A DNA stretch of 64,000 nucleotides from Dugong dugon (taxonomy: Eukaryota > Chordata > Mammalia > Sirenia > Dugongidae): positions 32,753,465 to 32,817,464 of the forward strand of contig CM057464.1 of assembly GCA_030035585.1 (NCBI GenBank). Direction: 5' to 3'. The notes under the pieces are model-generated. The model was not told the origin of the DNA. It worked only from the letters and a program-made list of their open reading frames with translations, and ran no database searches. Shown here piece by piece: positions 32,735 through 43,775 of this stretch. The position numbers and the translations under genes were made by a program. Every line of letters begins with the position of its first letter. The stretch's first letter is position 1.

Positions 32735-33078
32735 AACTTTTGCCATTTTAACCTTTTTTAAGTGTATAGTTCAGTGCCATTAATTACCTTCTCCATGTTG
32801 TGCAACCATCACCATTATCCATTTCCAAATGTTTTTCATCTCCCTAAACAGAAACTGGAGCCCTGGTTGTACAGCGGTTAAGTGTTTGGCTACTAACCAA
32901 AAGGTCAGCGGTTTGAATCCACCAGCCACTCCTTGAAAACCCTATCAGGCAGTTCTACTCTGTCCTGTAGGGTTGCTATGAGTTGGAATTGACCCGACAA
33001 CAATGGGTTTTTTGTTTGTTTTTTAAACGGAAACTTGGTACCCCTTAAGAAATAACTCCCCATAGATAATGCATCCTA
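32735..33078 (+). mobile_element. Ancient repeat split by a SINE
   Basis: 'ccattttaacctttttttaagtgtatagttcagtgccattaattacc...ttgtgcaaccatcaccattatccatttcca' is a common old mammalian repeat ('aagtgtacagttcagtggcattaag...gttgtgcaaccatcaccac'), probably an L1 3' UTR. It resumes after the SINE with 'cggaaacttggtaccccttaagaaataactccccat'. Confidence 0.65.
32857..33024 (+). mobile_element. AfroSINE, short form, 11-bp TSD
   Basis: 'ggagccctggttgtacagcgg...ggtcagcggtttgaatccacc...gagttggaattgacccgacaacaatggg', flanked by aaacagaaact (32846-32856) and aaacggaaact (33025-33035), one difference in 11. Confidence 0.93.
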
Positions 33079-33284
33079 ATCATAAAAATGTTTGCTTTGG
33101 ATTTTCAGGGATTTCCAAACATGAATCATTTGAGACTGCACCATTCCACTGATAATAAACATACCAACCCACATAGTGTGGATTTTAAGCAACAAAAAGC
33201 AGAATCAATAGCCTACACAAATGGTGGATTTCTTATCCATATGTATATTATACCTCACAATAAAAAATATATGTTTAAAAAGGA

Positions 33285-33900
33285 GTTGCGGTGTGATGGA
33301 TCACTTTTGTGTGGCCTTTCTAGCCATGGTCTTATAACTCCCATCCAAATGAATGGGTGGGACTGTGTGATAGGGTGATTGTGGCCCACCAAGGGGATTC
33401 GTTAGTTTTGCCATCCCACTAGGCTTGAAATGAGCCACCCCAGAGGCAAGGAAGAGAAGATTCCACCACCACCAAGGAAGAACAGCCAGGAGCCAGAACA
33501 TCCCTTGGACCCTGGATCCCTGCGCTGAGAAGCTCCTGAAAGCAGAGACACAGAGAAAAAGAGAGTTGTAACCCTGAAGACGGTGAGAAGTGGTGGCAGG
33601 AAAGACTCAGCAGTAGGAGACTGTGCGGTGCGCTTCCCAGCCCACGGAGAAAGTTGAGTGCCTTTGGGCAGAGGCCCGGGCCAGGGAAAGATGTGCCTTC
33701 AAGCATGGCTAGGAAGAGGCTGTCCTGATGAAGAACTGTATCCTGAATGTTCCTGAGCCTAAATTGTAATCTGTTACTTCTCTAGTAAACCCCATAATCA
33801 TAAGTTTCGTTTGTGAGTTCTGTGTGGCCACTGCAATGGATTATCAAACCCAGCAAGAGTGCTGTGGGAGGGACAGTTGGTGTCAAAATTGGTAAAGATG
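33285..33900 (+). mobile_element. Probable ERV LTR-like block
   Basis: Contains 'ccttggaccctggatccctgcgctgagaagctcct', which parallels MaLR copies ('ggacccggggtccctgcatgcagaagctcct'). An end region reads 'gtaatctgttacttctctagtaaaccccataatcataagtttcgtttgtgagttctgtgtggcc', typical of an LTR poly-A region. The exact ends and family are not established. Confidence 0.5.
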
Positions 33901-34774
33901 GTGGAGAGAGGAGGCTTGTCTGGCTTCCACCTCATGAGAGTCAGCCTGGCACTGTTGATCTTGGTTCTCCTTTCCTCTTGTGAAGTTACAGAAGGTCAGA
34001 CACCACCCCCACGCCGTTTCTACAGGAGTGAATAGAAGAATAAGGTAGGACTATAAAAATAGTCTTTTCTTTTTCCATCCAAGCTCAAACAATTTTTCTC
34101 AAGTTGCTGCCAAATTGCCCAACACTTAACATAGTTTAAATATCTTTCTGTATCTTAAGCCAAGGATTTGGTGGCTATTAATTTACACTTAAGCAAGATC
34201 ATTTTAAAAAAAAATAGCTACTGGAATACCAAAAAGTTACATGTTGTCTCATATGAAAGGAATGCTGGGCTTAACTGCTGGCAGTCACTTACCAAAGCTG
34301 TGATTACTTTGCTATTAGTTTAGACAGGTTAGTTTTCAGAATATATTAATGTGATAAATAGAAGATACCTTAATAATCTGAATTCCACTACGATGAATCA
34401 TTTCTGTTAGAGTTTGTGCTGAACATTTTAAACCACAGTTGTTAGAGAAATACAGCACTTGGCTCTTCTTTGTAAGCTTCAATCAGTAAGATATCCAGAC
34501 CCTGATACAGGGACATGACATTAACTTTGCTAGTTACCTATTCAAGAGCCCTCTCCCCTCTTCCATTGCAATTTTGTTCTGACACTGGGCACCGATGTGC
34601 ATCATGGGCCCCTTCCCAGGCCCAGGAGATTAGTTCAACAATCTAAGCCTCTCAGAATAATTGCATTCCCTATGCCAGTGGCTGGTTTAGTTATGAATTT
34701 CTGTAGTTACCCTATAGGGAAGTCTGCTAATACGCTTCTTTGAAAGTTTCCTCACTCTTAAAAAAATATAAAAG
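33901..34774. other. Unassigned DNA
   Basis: No recognised repeat, exon or RNA gene. Ordinary AT-rich sequence with short C-rich patches. Confidence 0.45.
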
Positions 34775-35310
34775 GCAAAGATGTGGAGGATTAGGAGCTG
34801 TCATATATTGCTGATGGAACCACCATATATGTAAAATGGTATCACCACTTTGGAAAACAGTCCAGCAGTTTCTTTTCACGCAATACAGCAATTCCACTGT
34901 ACCAAAAAGGTTGGCAGTTTGAATCCACCAGGCACTCCCTGGAAACCCTATGGTGCAAATCTACTCTGCCCTATAGGGTCACTTTGAGTCAAAATCGACT
35001 CGACAGCAACAGGTTTGGTTTTTTCATTCGTTTGTTTTACTCAACAATAAAAAGGAACAAACTACTGATACATGCTACGACATGGATGAACTGCAAAAAC
35101 TATGGTAAACAAAAGAATTCAGACACAAAAGACCACATATTCCATGAATGATTCCATTTATATGAAATGTCCAGAAAAGGCCAATCTACAGAGATGGAAA
35201 CTGGTGGGTAGGAGCAGGAAATGATTGCAAATGGGCACAGGGGATCTTTCTGGAGTTACAGAAATGTTCTAAAAGAGATGATGGTTGCGGAAGTCTGTAA
35301 AATCACACAC
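34775..35310 (+). mobile_element. Old L1 3' end split by a SINE
   Basis: 'tgtcatatattgctgatggaaccaccatatatgtaaaatggtatcaccactttggaaaacag' and, after the SINE, 'caataaaaaggaacaaactactgatacatgctacgacatggatgaac...ccatttatatgaaatgtcc' are L1 ORF2 C-terminus and 3' UTR of an old subfamily. Confidence 0.8.
34902..35027 (+). mobile_element. AfroSINE, 5'-truncated
   Basis: 'ccaaaaaggttggcagtttgaatccaccaggcactccctggaaaccctatggtgcaaatctactctgccctatagggtcactttgagtcaaaatcgactcgacagcaacagg'. Begins in the anticodon arm of the tRNA-like head. Confidence 0.9.
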
Positions 35311-35713
35311 AAAAAAAAAGATATAAAAGATAAGCATTCACTCCTTCCTATCTTAGGGTGCCAAGTAAGGACATGTAGGTTTTTCTGCAGCTACCTCAGG
35401 CCCAGAAGGAGAAAGCCAGCTGACCAGGAGCCATGACATTGCTGAGCTGAGAAATTAGCCAATCCTGAAACAGTCATACTCTGAATCCCTTCAGTGTGAA
35501 ACCCAAACAAAACAAAAGTCCTTTCTGTTTATGCTGTTTTTACTTGGGCATTTTCATACTTGAAGCTAAAAGCATTGTAACTGATAAAGAGACAACAAAA
35601 TGCAGTTACAAGAGTCTATTCAGTGGTATGTTATGATTCAGTTATACATTAAATTTTGGAGGAGGAACAGAATTTTGAAAATCTGTCTGCTTAGTGATAT
35701 ATATATAAGTTTA

Positions 35714-35914
35714 GAGGATCCCTGGTGGCACAATGGTTAAGCACTGGGCTGCTAACCAAAAGGTCAGTGTTTAGAACCTACCAGCTACTCTGCAGAAGAA
35801 AAGACCTGGCGATCTGCTCCCATAGAGATTACAGCCTTAGAAACCTTATGGGGCAGTTCTACTCTGTCCTATAAGGTTGCTATGAGTTGGGATCAACTCA
35901 ACAGCACCCAACAA
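35714..35914 (+). mobile_element. AfroSINE, long form
   Basis: 'gaggatccctggtggcacaatggttaagcactgggctgctaaccaaaaggtcagtgtttagaacc...gacctggcgatctgctcccatagagattacagcc...gttgggatcaactcaacagcacccaacaac'. Flanks 'atataagttta' and 'atatatgttta' are similar and may be a degraded target duplication. Confidence 0.92.
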
Positions 35915-36019
35915 CATATATGTTTAGGCATTTTTAACTAGGTTACATATAGTATCATACATGATAAGGTGCATTTGAAATGATATCTATTATTTCTTCT
36001 ATGCTAAAACCATATTTCA

Positions 36020-36345
36020 ACCTAAGATTGAAATAATACTTGCTGTGACTCCAGCCTTATCTCCCACCCACTCCTCTCCAGGTCAGCATGAATCAAATGG
36101 CTTAAGCATCCCAAATACATTCCAATTATCTCCCTACACTGTCTCATGCCTCCATGTTTTTGCACATCACATTCTGGATGTCTAGAATGTTCTTCCTTTC
36201 CTTGACTACATGTCAAAATGATATGCATCCTTTAAATCTCAACTCAGGAAATTCTTCTCTGACCTCAATAGATAATCACTCCTCCCCCTGCTTTAATTCT
36301 ATACTTTGTACATACCCTATCATCATCTATATCACATTATATTGG
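36020..36345 (+). mobile_element. L2 LINE fragment
   Basis: 'ctgtgactccagccttatctcccacccactcctctccagg' and 'cacatcacattctggatgtctagaatgttcttcctttccttgactac...cctttaaatctcaactcaggaaattcttctctgacc' are L2 3' region phrases. Confidence 0.75.
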
Positions 36346-36379
36346 AATTTGTTTTATTATTACTATCTCCTCTATTGCG

Positions 36380-36580
36380 GATGGCAAAGAGTTTGAAGTT
36401 AAAACTTCTACCTTATAATTGGGTGACTTTGGACAAATCACTTTACAAGTCTCAATTTCTTCTTTTGTAAAATAAACATAGATATTATCAACTGATCTCT
36501 TTCTCTCAGGCTACTACAAGGCTTAACTAAGACAATATACATGGAAGCATTTTATAAATTATGAAGTACTGGCTACTTCT
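36380..36580 (+). mobile_element. MIR SINE, ancient
   Basis: 'gggtgactttggacaaatcactttacaagtctcaatttcttcttttgtaaaataaacatagatatt...ctactacaaggcttaactaagacaatatacatggaagcattttataa' fits the MIR core and 3' part. Confidence 0.8.
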
Positions 36581-36624
36581 GATTAGAATTGGTGAGTTTT
36601 TTTTTAAGGTTTTTAATACTAATA

Positions 36625-36777
36625 AGGAAACCCTGGTGGCATAGTGGTTAAGAGCTACAGCTGCAAACCAAAAGGTGGGCAGTTCAAATCCACCAGGAGC
36701 TCCTTGGAAACTGTATGGGGCAGTTCTACTCTGTCCTATAGGGTCGCTATGAGTCAGAATGACTCGATGGCAACGAG
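36625..36777 (+). mobile_element. AfroSINE, short form, 11-bp TSD
   Basis: 'aggaaaccctggtggcatagtggttaagagctacagctgcaaaccaaaaggtgggcagttcaaatcc...cgctatgagtcagaatgactcgatggcaacgag', flanked by taatactaata (36614-36624, 36778-36788). Confidence 0.95.
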
Positions 36778-37175
36778 TAATACTAATATAAAGAGAAAAA
36801 TGTGATCTTTCACCATTCCACCAAAACTGCTCTTGACAAGTCTACCAACAAGCATTAACCCCCAAAATGTCTACACCAAAGGTCTATTCTCAATTCTCAT
36901 CTTTACTTATGCTATCAGCAGCATTTTGCATAGATTATCTTGCCTCTTCACTGGCTTCTACCTCAGTGGTAGCCCCTTTCTCATTACCTTTTACTTACCA
37001 CTTCTAAATCTGAACACCTCAAGACTTAGTACCTACATCTCTTTTCAGTCTATACTTACTACCTTGGTGATCTCTTCTGGTCTGATTGCTTTAAATAGCA
37101 TTAAACTTCTTCCCACTCACAAGTTTTTATCTCTAGACTTCTTCCTTGAAGACCAGACTTGTGTATCAAACTGCC

Positions 37176-37694
37176 TGTTATGGATTGAATTGTGTTCCAC
37201 AAAAATGTGAGTCAACTTGGCTAAGCCATAATTCCCAGTATTGTGTGACTGTCCACCATTTTGTGACCTGATGTGATCATCCTACGTGCTGTAAATCCTA
37301 ACCTCTATGATGTTAATGAGGCAGGATTAGAGGCAGTTATGTTAAGGAGACAGGGCTCAATCAACAGGATTAGGTTGTATCTTGGGTTAATGTCTTTGAG
37401 ATATAATGAGAGAATCTTGCAGAGAGGCGGGGGACCTCATGCCACCAAGAATAAAGAACTAGGAGCAGAGCGCATCCTTTGGACTCAGAGTCCCTGTGCT
37501 AAGAGGCTCCTAGACCATGGGAAGATTGATGACAAGGACCTTCCCCGAGAGCAAATAGAGAGAAAGCCTTCCCCTGGAGCTGGCACCCTGAATTTAGACT
37601 TCTAGCTTCCTAAACTATGAGAGAATAAATTTCTCTTTGTTAAAGCCATCTACTTGTGGTATTTCTGTTATAGCAGCACAAGATAACTAAGATG
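37176..37694 (+). mobile_element. MaLR-type solo LTR inside a SINE target duplication
   Basis: It runs from tgttatggattgaattgtgt to 'agcacaagataactaagatg' with ctgcc on both sides (37171-37175, 37695-37699). The left ctgcc lies inside the left copy of the 12-bp duplication (atcaaactgcct) of the SINE at 37701-37909. The LTR therefore landed after the SINE. It contains AATAAA near 37625. Confidence 0.93.
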
Positions 37695-37700
37695 CTGCCT

Positions 37701-37909
37701 AAACCAAGAAAACCAAATCCACTGCCATCAAGTCGATTCCAACTCATAGTGACCCTATAGAACAAAGTAGAACTGCCCCATAGAATTTCCAAGGCTGTAA
37801 TCTTTTCAGAAGCAGACCGCCGCGTCTTTCTCCCATGAAGCAGCTGGGTTTGAACCACCAACCTTTCAGTTAGCAGCCGAGTGCTTAACCACTGCACCAC
37901 CAGGACTTC
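37701..37909 (-). mobile_element. AfroSINE, long form, TSD split by the LTR
   Basis: 'aaaccaagaaaaccaaatccactgccatcaagtcgattccaactcatagtgacc' to 'gagtgcttaaccactgcaccaccaggacttc'. The right target copy is atcaaactgcct (37910-37921). The left copy is atcaaactgcc before the LTR, plus ctgcct after it. Confidence 0.93.
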
Positions 37910-38257
37910 ATCAAACTGCCTAGATGCCTAAAAAGAATCATCATCTTAACATGTACAAACCTAGGCTCCTGGGCTCCCCACTCCAAGCCTGCTTCTCGTC
38001 TCTTTTAATAATCATTCAGTCCTTGCAGGTGCTTATGCCAAAAATCTGAGAATCATACGTGACTCCTTTCTTTTTCTCATTCTTCCCATCCAATCTACCA
38101 GCAAGTCCTCCAAGCTTAACTCCAAAATATATTCAGAATTTAACTACTTGTCACTACCTCCAGGCTACTTTTACCCTTGTCCAAGTCACCATCACCTCTC
38201 CTTTGAATAACAGAAATAATCTTCTAAATGGTCTCCCTAGTTTCTACCCTTGCCCAC

Positions 38258-38692
38258 TGTATTGATTTCCTAGGAATGCCGTAATAAAACGCTACGAAGT
38301 AGATGGCTTATAAGAACAGAAATTTACTCTCTCACAGTTCTGAAGGCTAGAAGTCTGAAATCAGGGTGGCTACATGGCCATGTTCTCTCTGAAGGCTCTA
38401 GGGGAATATCCTTTCTCTTCTCTCCCAGCTCCTGGTAGCTCCAGACATTTCTTGACTTGCAGCTACAACATAACTCCACTGTCATCATCACATGGTCATC
38501 TTCCTTCTGTCTTTCTGTGTCTGATCTCTTTTATAAGGACACCACTCAGAGTAGATTAGGATCCACTCTAGTATGACCTCATGTTAACTGATAATATCTT
38601 CAAACACCCTATTTCCAAATGAAGTCATGTTCACAGATACTAGTTTGGACTTCAACATATCTTTTTTGGGGGACACAATTCAATCTATAACA
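38258..38692 (-). mobile_element. MLT1-type LTR in L2
   Basis: It begins 'tgtattgatttcctagg' and ends 'cacaattcaatctataaca'. The flanks are cccac and accac (4 of 5 identical). Antisense MLT1 blocks are present: 'aacagaaatttactctctcacagttctgaaggctagaagtctgaaatcagggtgg' and 'ttataaggacaccactcagagtagattagg'. Confidence 0.9.
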
Positions 38693-39107
38693 ACCACCTT
38701 GGTCTGGTCTCAACCACCAGTCAGAATTATCCCATTAAAATATTAGTTTTCTCAGACTATTCATTGTTTAAAACCCTTCAATAGCATAGAGTCTCCTTCA
38801 GTGTAAAATCCAAAGTCCTTGCAATAGACCTCAAGGTCCTGTGTGATCTGCTCCCCGCCCCCCCATTTCCATTTCCACTCAGACTTCATCTCCTACTACC
38901 TGTCCCCCTCTTTGCTTACTCCTCTCCAGACACTCTGCCCTCCTTGCTTTCTCCTGATACGCCAGGTACTTGCCATTCCCTCTGCCTGAATGCTCTTCTC
39001 CCCTCTATCATCTAGCTCATTCCCTCACTTCCTTCGTATTTTTCCTCACATGTCAGCTTTTCCTTGAGGTCATCCTAGTCATTCCATTGAAAATCGGATC
39101 CTGGCCC

Positions 39108-39236
39108 CACCAAATTAAATGAAATGGTGATCTACTTTTTAAAAATCAGCCATTAAAACCCTATGGAGCATAATTCTACTCTGACACACATGGGGTCACC
39201 ATGAGTCAGAATCAACTCGAAGGCAATTGGTTTAGC
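39108..39236 (+). mobile_element. AfroSINE long-variant 3' part
   Basis: 'gaaatggtgatctactttttaaaaatcagccattaaaaccctatggagcataattctactctgacacacatggggtcaccatgagtcagaatcaactcgaaggcaa' matches the body and tail of 25808-26010. The head is missing. Confidence 0.85.
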
Positions 39237-39737
39237 TGGTGACATATAGTTTACTGTCACTAGTAAAAGCTCTAAGACTACAGGAACTTTTATTTATTTT
39301 GTTTACTGCTGTATCCTCAGTGCCTAAAACAATGTCTGGCACATAGAAAGCACTAAGTAAATATTATTTTAAAAAATGAATGAACAAAGTAGGCTTCCTA
39401 GATTGTTGATAAACATACCTGTGAACACATCTAACTTCAACAATAATGGGCAGAAATATCATCCAAGTTCTTAAAGGATGGCTGGCATAAAAAAATCAGC
39501 AAATTTGAGAATATAAAGAAAAGATCAAAGTAAATTTGGAAACACAAAAAAGTACCTAAAAAAACTCATAGCCAATAAATAAATAAATTTAAATGGTACC
39601 CAGAATATAACAAAACTTTTAGGTAATTACCCACCTCCTAGACTTATTATCAAGTCAAAAGTTAAATAACTGCTTTTTATTTACATACAAGGTGCTTCTA
39701 GAAAGCACAACTGAATATTTTTATTTTCTTCCTATAG

Positions 39738-39912
39738 TATTTCAGTCTTTGACATGAAAATTCAAATTCACATAGTGCCAGCACTTGAATCATTTCTAGC
39801 TGCAAATTTTAAATAATAGATGTGACTACACAAAATGATAACTGTAACAAGTTAAAATAAAAGACTATGTTTGGGTGTTTCCTTCAGTTATCAACAGTAC
39901 CTATATGTAAGT
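39738..39912 (+). repeat. 175-bp dispersed duplicate, copy A
   Basis: From tatttcagtctttgac to 'tgtaagttt' this stretch is collinear with 56893-57067, over four-fifths identical by eye. It includes the identical block cacttgaatcatttctagct and the shared 'gtttgggtgtttcc'. Flanking sequence on either side does not match. It is either an undefined ancient repeat or an old duplication. Confidence 0.85.
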
Positions 39913-40033
39913 TTATTGTGAATGCTTTGGTAGATTTTTCTGGTTCCAATAATTTAAATTGACCCAAGTCAAAGAACAGTTTTAAATAACTAAGACTACG
40001 AAATTTGATGTTATATAATAAAGTTATTAAGTA

Positions 40034-40308
40034 TGTTGTTGTTGTTGTCAGGTGCTGTTGAGTCGGTTCTGACTCACAGTGACCCTGTGTATAACAGAAT
40101 AAAACAATGCCTGATCCTGTGCCATTCCTCACGATCACTGTTATGCCTGAACCCATTGTTGCAGCCACTGGGTCAACCCATCTCACTGACGGTCTTCCTC
40201 TTTTTTGCTTACCCTCTACTTTACCAAGCATGATATCCTTCTCCAGGGATTGATCCCTCCTGATAACACGTCCAAAGTATGTGAGACAAAGTCTCACCAT
40301 CCTCGAGA
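40034..40308 (-). mobile_element. RTE (BovB-like) LINE 3' end, minus strand
   Basis: The minus strand encodes 'MVRLCLTYFGRVIRRDQSLEKDIMLGKVEGKQKRGRPSVRWVDPV', the C-terminus of the RTE polyprotein. It ends in the 'gaccctgtgtataacag...gttgttgttgtt' tail. 5' truncated. Confidence 0.9.
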
Positions 40309-40394
40309 ATTTTAAGAATTAACAACATATAGAAAATTTAAAGAAATTTGTCATTTTAAACACTATAATTACAAATTACTATATTAGAGTTCGA

Positions 40395-41084
40395 TTGTTC
40401 CTCAACATAATGAAAACAGAAATCCTCACAACTGGACCAATAAGCAATATCATGATAAACAGAGAAAAGAGTGAAGTTGTCAAGGATTTCATTCTACTTG
40501 GATCCACAATCAACACCCATAGAAGCAGCAGTCAGGAAATAAAATGGCATATTGCATTGGGCAAATGTGCTACAAAACATCTCCTTAAAGTATTAAAAAC
40601 CAAAAATGTCACTTTGAGGACTAAAGTGCACCTGACCCAAGCCATGGGATTTTCAATCACCTCATATGCATGCAAAAACTAGACAATGAATAAGGAAGAC
40701 TGAAGAAGAATTGATGTCTTTGAATTATGGTGTTGGCAAAGAATACTGAATATACCATGGACTGCCAGAAAAACAAACAAATTTGTCTTGAAAGAACTAC
40801 AGTCAGAATTCTCCTTAAAAGCAAAGATGGTGAGACTTTATCTGACATACTTCACACATGTTATCAGGAGGGATCAGTCCCTGGAGAAGGGCATCATGGT
40901 TGCTAAAGTAGAGGGTCAGCAAAAAAAAAAAAAAAGGAAGACCCTCAACCAGATGGTGCGCAACACAGTGGCTTCAACAATGAGTTAAAATGCAGCAATG
41001 ATTGTCAGGATGACGCAGGACTGGGCAGTTTCATTCTGTTGTACACAGGGTAGCACTGAGTTGAAACTGAACAATAACAACAAC
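40395..41084 (+). mobile_element. RTE (BovB-like) LINE 3' end, plus strand
   Basis: Starts in coding sequence 'MKTEILTTGPISNIMINREKSEVVKDFILLGSTI', the post-RT region. It continues through 'ALGKCATKHLLKVLKTKNVTLRTKVHLTQAMGFSITSYACKN' and 'KMVRLYLTYFTHVIRRDQSLEKGIM', with stops and a 15-A expansion near 40921. It ends in aataacaacaaca. It lies head-on to the RTE at 40034-40308. Confidence 0.9.
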
Positions 41085-41535
41085 ATATTAGAACTGTTAT
41101 CTTAATGACATATAATCTGATAATTAAAATTGATGTTTTCCACCAACAAAAAGTTTTGGATACATGTTTTTATTAAAAAAAAAAAAAAGATATTTCTCTA
41201 TTTTAATATTAGTTAATTCCACATTTTTCTTCTTTACACTATCATTTCTAGTCAAATATCTGCTAGTAAGTTACAAATGATAAAAAGTAATACCTTAGTA
41301 TTCCTATCAGAAACTTCTTGAAGATGAAATGAATAATCTTCCTCAAGCTAAAAAGTTACTCAAAGAAGGCACTGCATTTTGCTAAATTATAGACCTAGAA
41401 AATGAAAATCCAAGACTTTAAATTTCATTTCAGAATGAAATGTCATACTTCTAAGTGCATTAAAGTAACTAGGATATCTTTATTTAAATAAAGCCCATTC
41501 TATAAAAACTAGTATCAGAAAATACACTATAGAGA
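41085..41535. other. Unassigned AT-rich DNA
   Basis: No repeat or exon recognised between the RTE end and the L1 5' end. Contains an A run at about 41175-41188. Confidence 0.45.
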
Positions 41536-42920
41536 GACGGGGCCAATAGGGCAGAGCAGTCTGACACTTCCGGTGATCACCCTTAAAACAAAGACCTGAA
41601 AAAAACAAATGAATTGATTATGTATGACAATCTAGGAGCCCTGAACACCAAAGGCAAAGTTGAGGAATCGGACCAAGTGGCATGGGGAGGGAGACATGGT
41701 TCAGAAGCAGCGAGGAGTTGACAGACCCGACCTAGCAGGAGCCAAAGCCCTTCAGCCTGGATCAGCTCGGGGGTGAGCAGTGAGGCAGGTAAGCAGGAGC
41801 ACTCAGGAGGTGTTTTCCAAACTAAGAGAGACCCAGTGGCACAGAGTGTACTCAGCCATCCAGAACCAGTGAGAAGCAGCCCTCGATCAGCGAAAGATAA
41901 GTATTTGCATCTGGCCTACCGCATGCATCAAAAACACCCCTCTTAGGGGAAAAACTTCTCTCCCATTTGCCTCCCTGCTCCCTGTTTTGCACTGGGTTCA
42001 GAACAGCTTCAGTGACTGCCGAGTCCCCTGGGCCAGAAGTAGGACCCGTCACCCGACCTGAGCCATTCTACCAGCCTTAGAGATGGAATAAATTAAGCAA
42101 GCAGAGGGAAAAAATAATCTGCCAGCTCCCCTAAGACAGGAACTCACGGCAGGCACCACTCTTTTGCCTAGGCATAGGCATAAGGGAGCCACGGACTTTG
42201 AGTGCGCTTCCCCCTGCAGAGACTTGTGTGGGCCCATTTCAACAGCATAAGCCCTCATTACCACAGTACAACAGCATATATACCTGAAATCTAACTTGAA
42301 CTGTTTCAGCTGTGAAGTGGCAGCTTCATGACACTTGACACTGCTCTACCCGTTAAGCAGGGTATTCACCTACCCATATCAGGGGCCTGAGGACTCGTGG
42401 CTCCAACCATGCCACCTAGCCACCTGTGATAGGGGCCCAAGAATAAGAGGTGCACCACAGTCCTTACAGCCCAACAGCATTCAGTGCTCATAGTGCAGCT
42501 GCAAAACCCACCCACCTACACGCTTTAGGGAACAGGGACTCGCTTTCTTCCTGGACACTTGGGGGCGGCCGTCAGCCCCCTGCCTAGCTCAGCATGTGTC
42601 TCCCTGCTGCAGCCAGATGCCTGTGCCTACACCAATCATACATACCTATCTAGGATTGCAGGTGAGAGCCTGCAACGCACACTTGGTGGCTGACCACTTG
42701 GACACCTGAGCTGAATCCATACAGGAGGAGTGGGCAGACTCTTGGGCTCACATACTTAGTGGCAAGTCTGACTACCTGGTGGCAGGACGTTGGAGCTTCA
42801 GGGGCACCAGTGATAAGCAACCTCACACAAGTGGCCTATTTGGGCTTATCAGAACAAAACAAAACAAGAAGCTAAGACACAATAAGCAAACATAAAATAA
42901 ATAAATATAATAACTTATTG

Positions 42921-43775
42921 ATGGCTCGGAGACAACAGTCAAAATCAAATCACATAAAGAGGCAGACCATGATGGCTTCAGTAAATTCCAAAATATAGAA
43001 TCTAGACATTTTCCAGAGGAAGAAAATTTCTTGGATTTATTGGAGGCAGAATACAAAAGATTAATATCCAGAACTCTTAAAGCGATCAGGAAGGAAATTA
43101 TATAAAATGCCGAACATGCAGCAGAGAAACTTAAAAAGATTAGAGAAGAGCATAACGACAAATTTAAAAGGCTGCAAAAATCCATAGAGAGACAATAATC
43201 AGAAATCCAGGAGATTAACAATAAAATCTCAGAATTAGACAACTCAATAGAAAGTCATAGGCGCAGAATTGAGGCAGCAGTAGTCAGAATTAGTGAGATT
43301 CAAGATAAAGCACTTGATAACCAACTTATTTGAGGAAAAATCAGATAAAAGGATTTAAAAAAATAAAGAAACCCTAAGAATTATGTGGGATTCTATCAAG
43401 AAGAATAATCTGCAAGTGACTGCAGTACAGGAACAGGGGAGGATAATAGAAAATACAGAGAGAACTGTTGAAGATTTGTTGGCAGAAAACTTCCCTGATA
43501 TCTTGAAAGATGAGAAGATATCTATCCAAGATGCTCATTGAATCTCAAATAAGGTAGATCCCAAAAGAAAGTCAGCAAGACATATTATAAACAAATTTGC
43601 CAAAACCAAAGATAAAGAGAGAATTTTAAGAGTGGCTAGGGATAAACAAAAAGTTATCTACAAAGGAGAGTCAATAAGAACAAGCTCGGACTACTCAGCA
43701 GAAACCATGCATGCAAGAAGGCAATGGGATGACATATATGAAGACTTGAAGGAAAAAAAATTCCAGCCAAGAATT
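42921..43775 (+). pseudogene. L1 ORF1 (element A), broken
   Basis: Starts at atggctcgg. Parallel to ORF1 of element B: the coiled-coil part ('gaaatccaggagattaacaataaaatctcagaatt'), the RNA-binding part ('gaaaccctaagaattatgtgggatt', 'aactttccctgatatcttgaaagatgag' region) and the C-terminal part ('caggcaagaaggcaatgggatgacat'-type end near 43720). Several in-frame stops (for example near 43101 and 43198) and frameshifts. ORF1 protein is the trimeric RNA chaperone of L1. Confidence 0.8.

Larger units (their letters stand above)
36840..39395 (+). mobile_element. L2 LINE split by LTR, SINE, MLT1 and SINE
   Basis: L2 sequence continues across four interruptions: 36840-37175, 37922-38257, 38693-39107 and 39237-39395. 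Joining phrases include 'ttgctttaaatagcattaaacttc...gacttgtgtatcaaactgcct' followed by 'agatgcctaaaaagaatcatcatcttaacatgtacaaa'. Near the end are 'ctcaaggtcctgtgtgatctgctcc', 'gccattccctctgcctgaatgctcttctcccc' and the terminus 'tcagtgcctaaaacaatgtctggcacatagaaagcactaagtaaatatt'. About 1.25 kb of original L2 remains. Confidence 0.8.
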
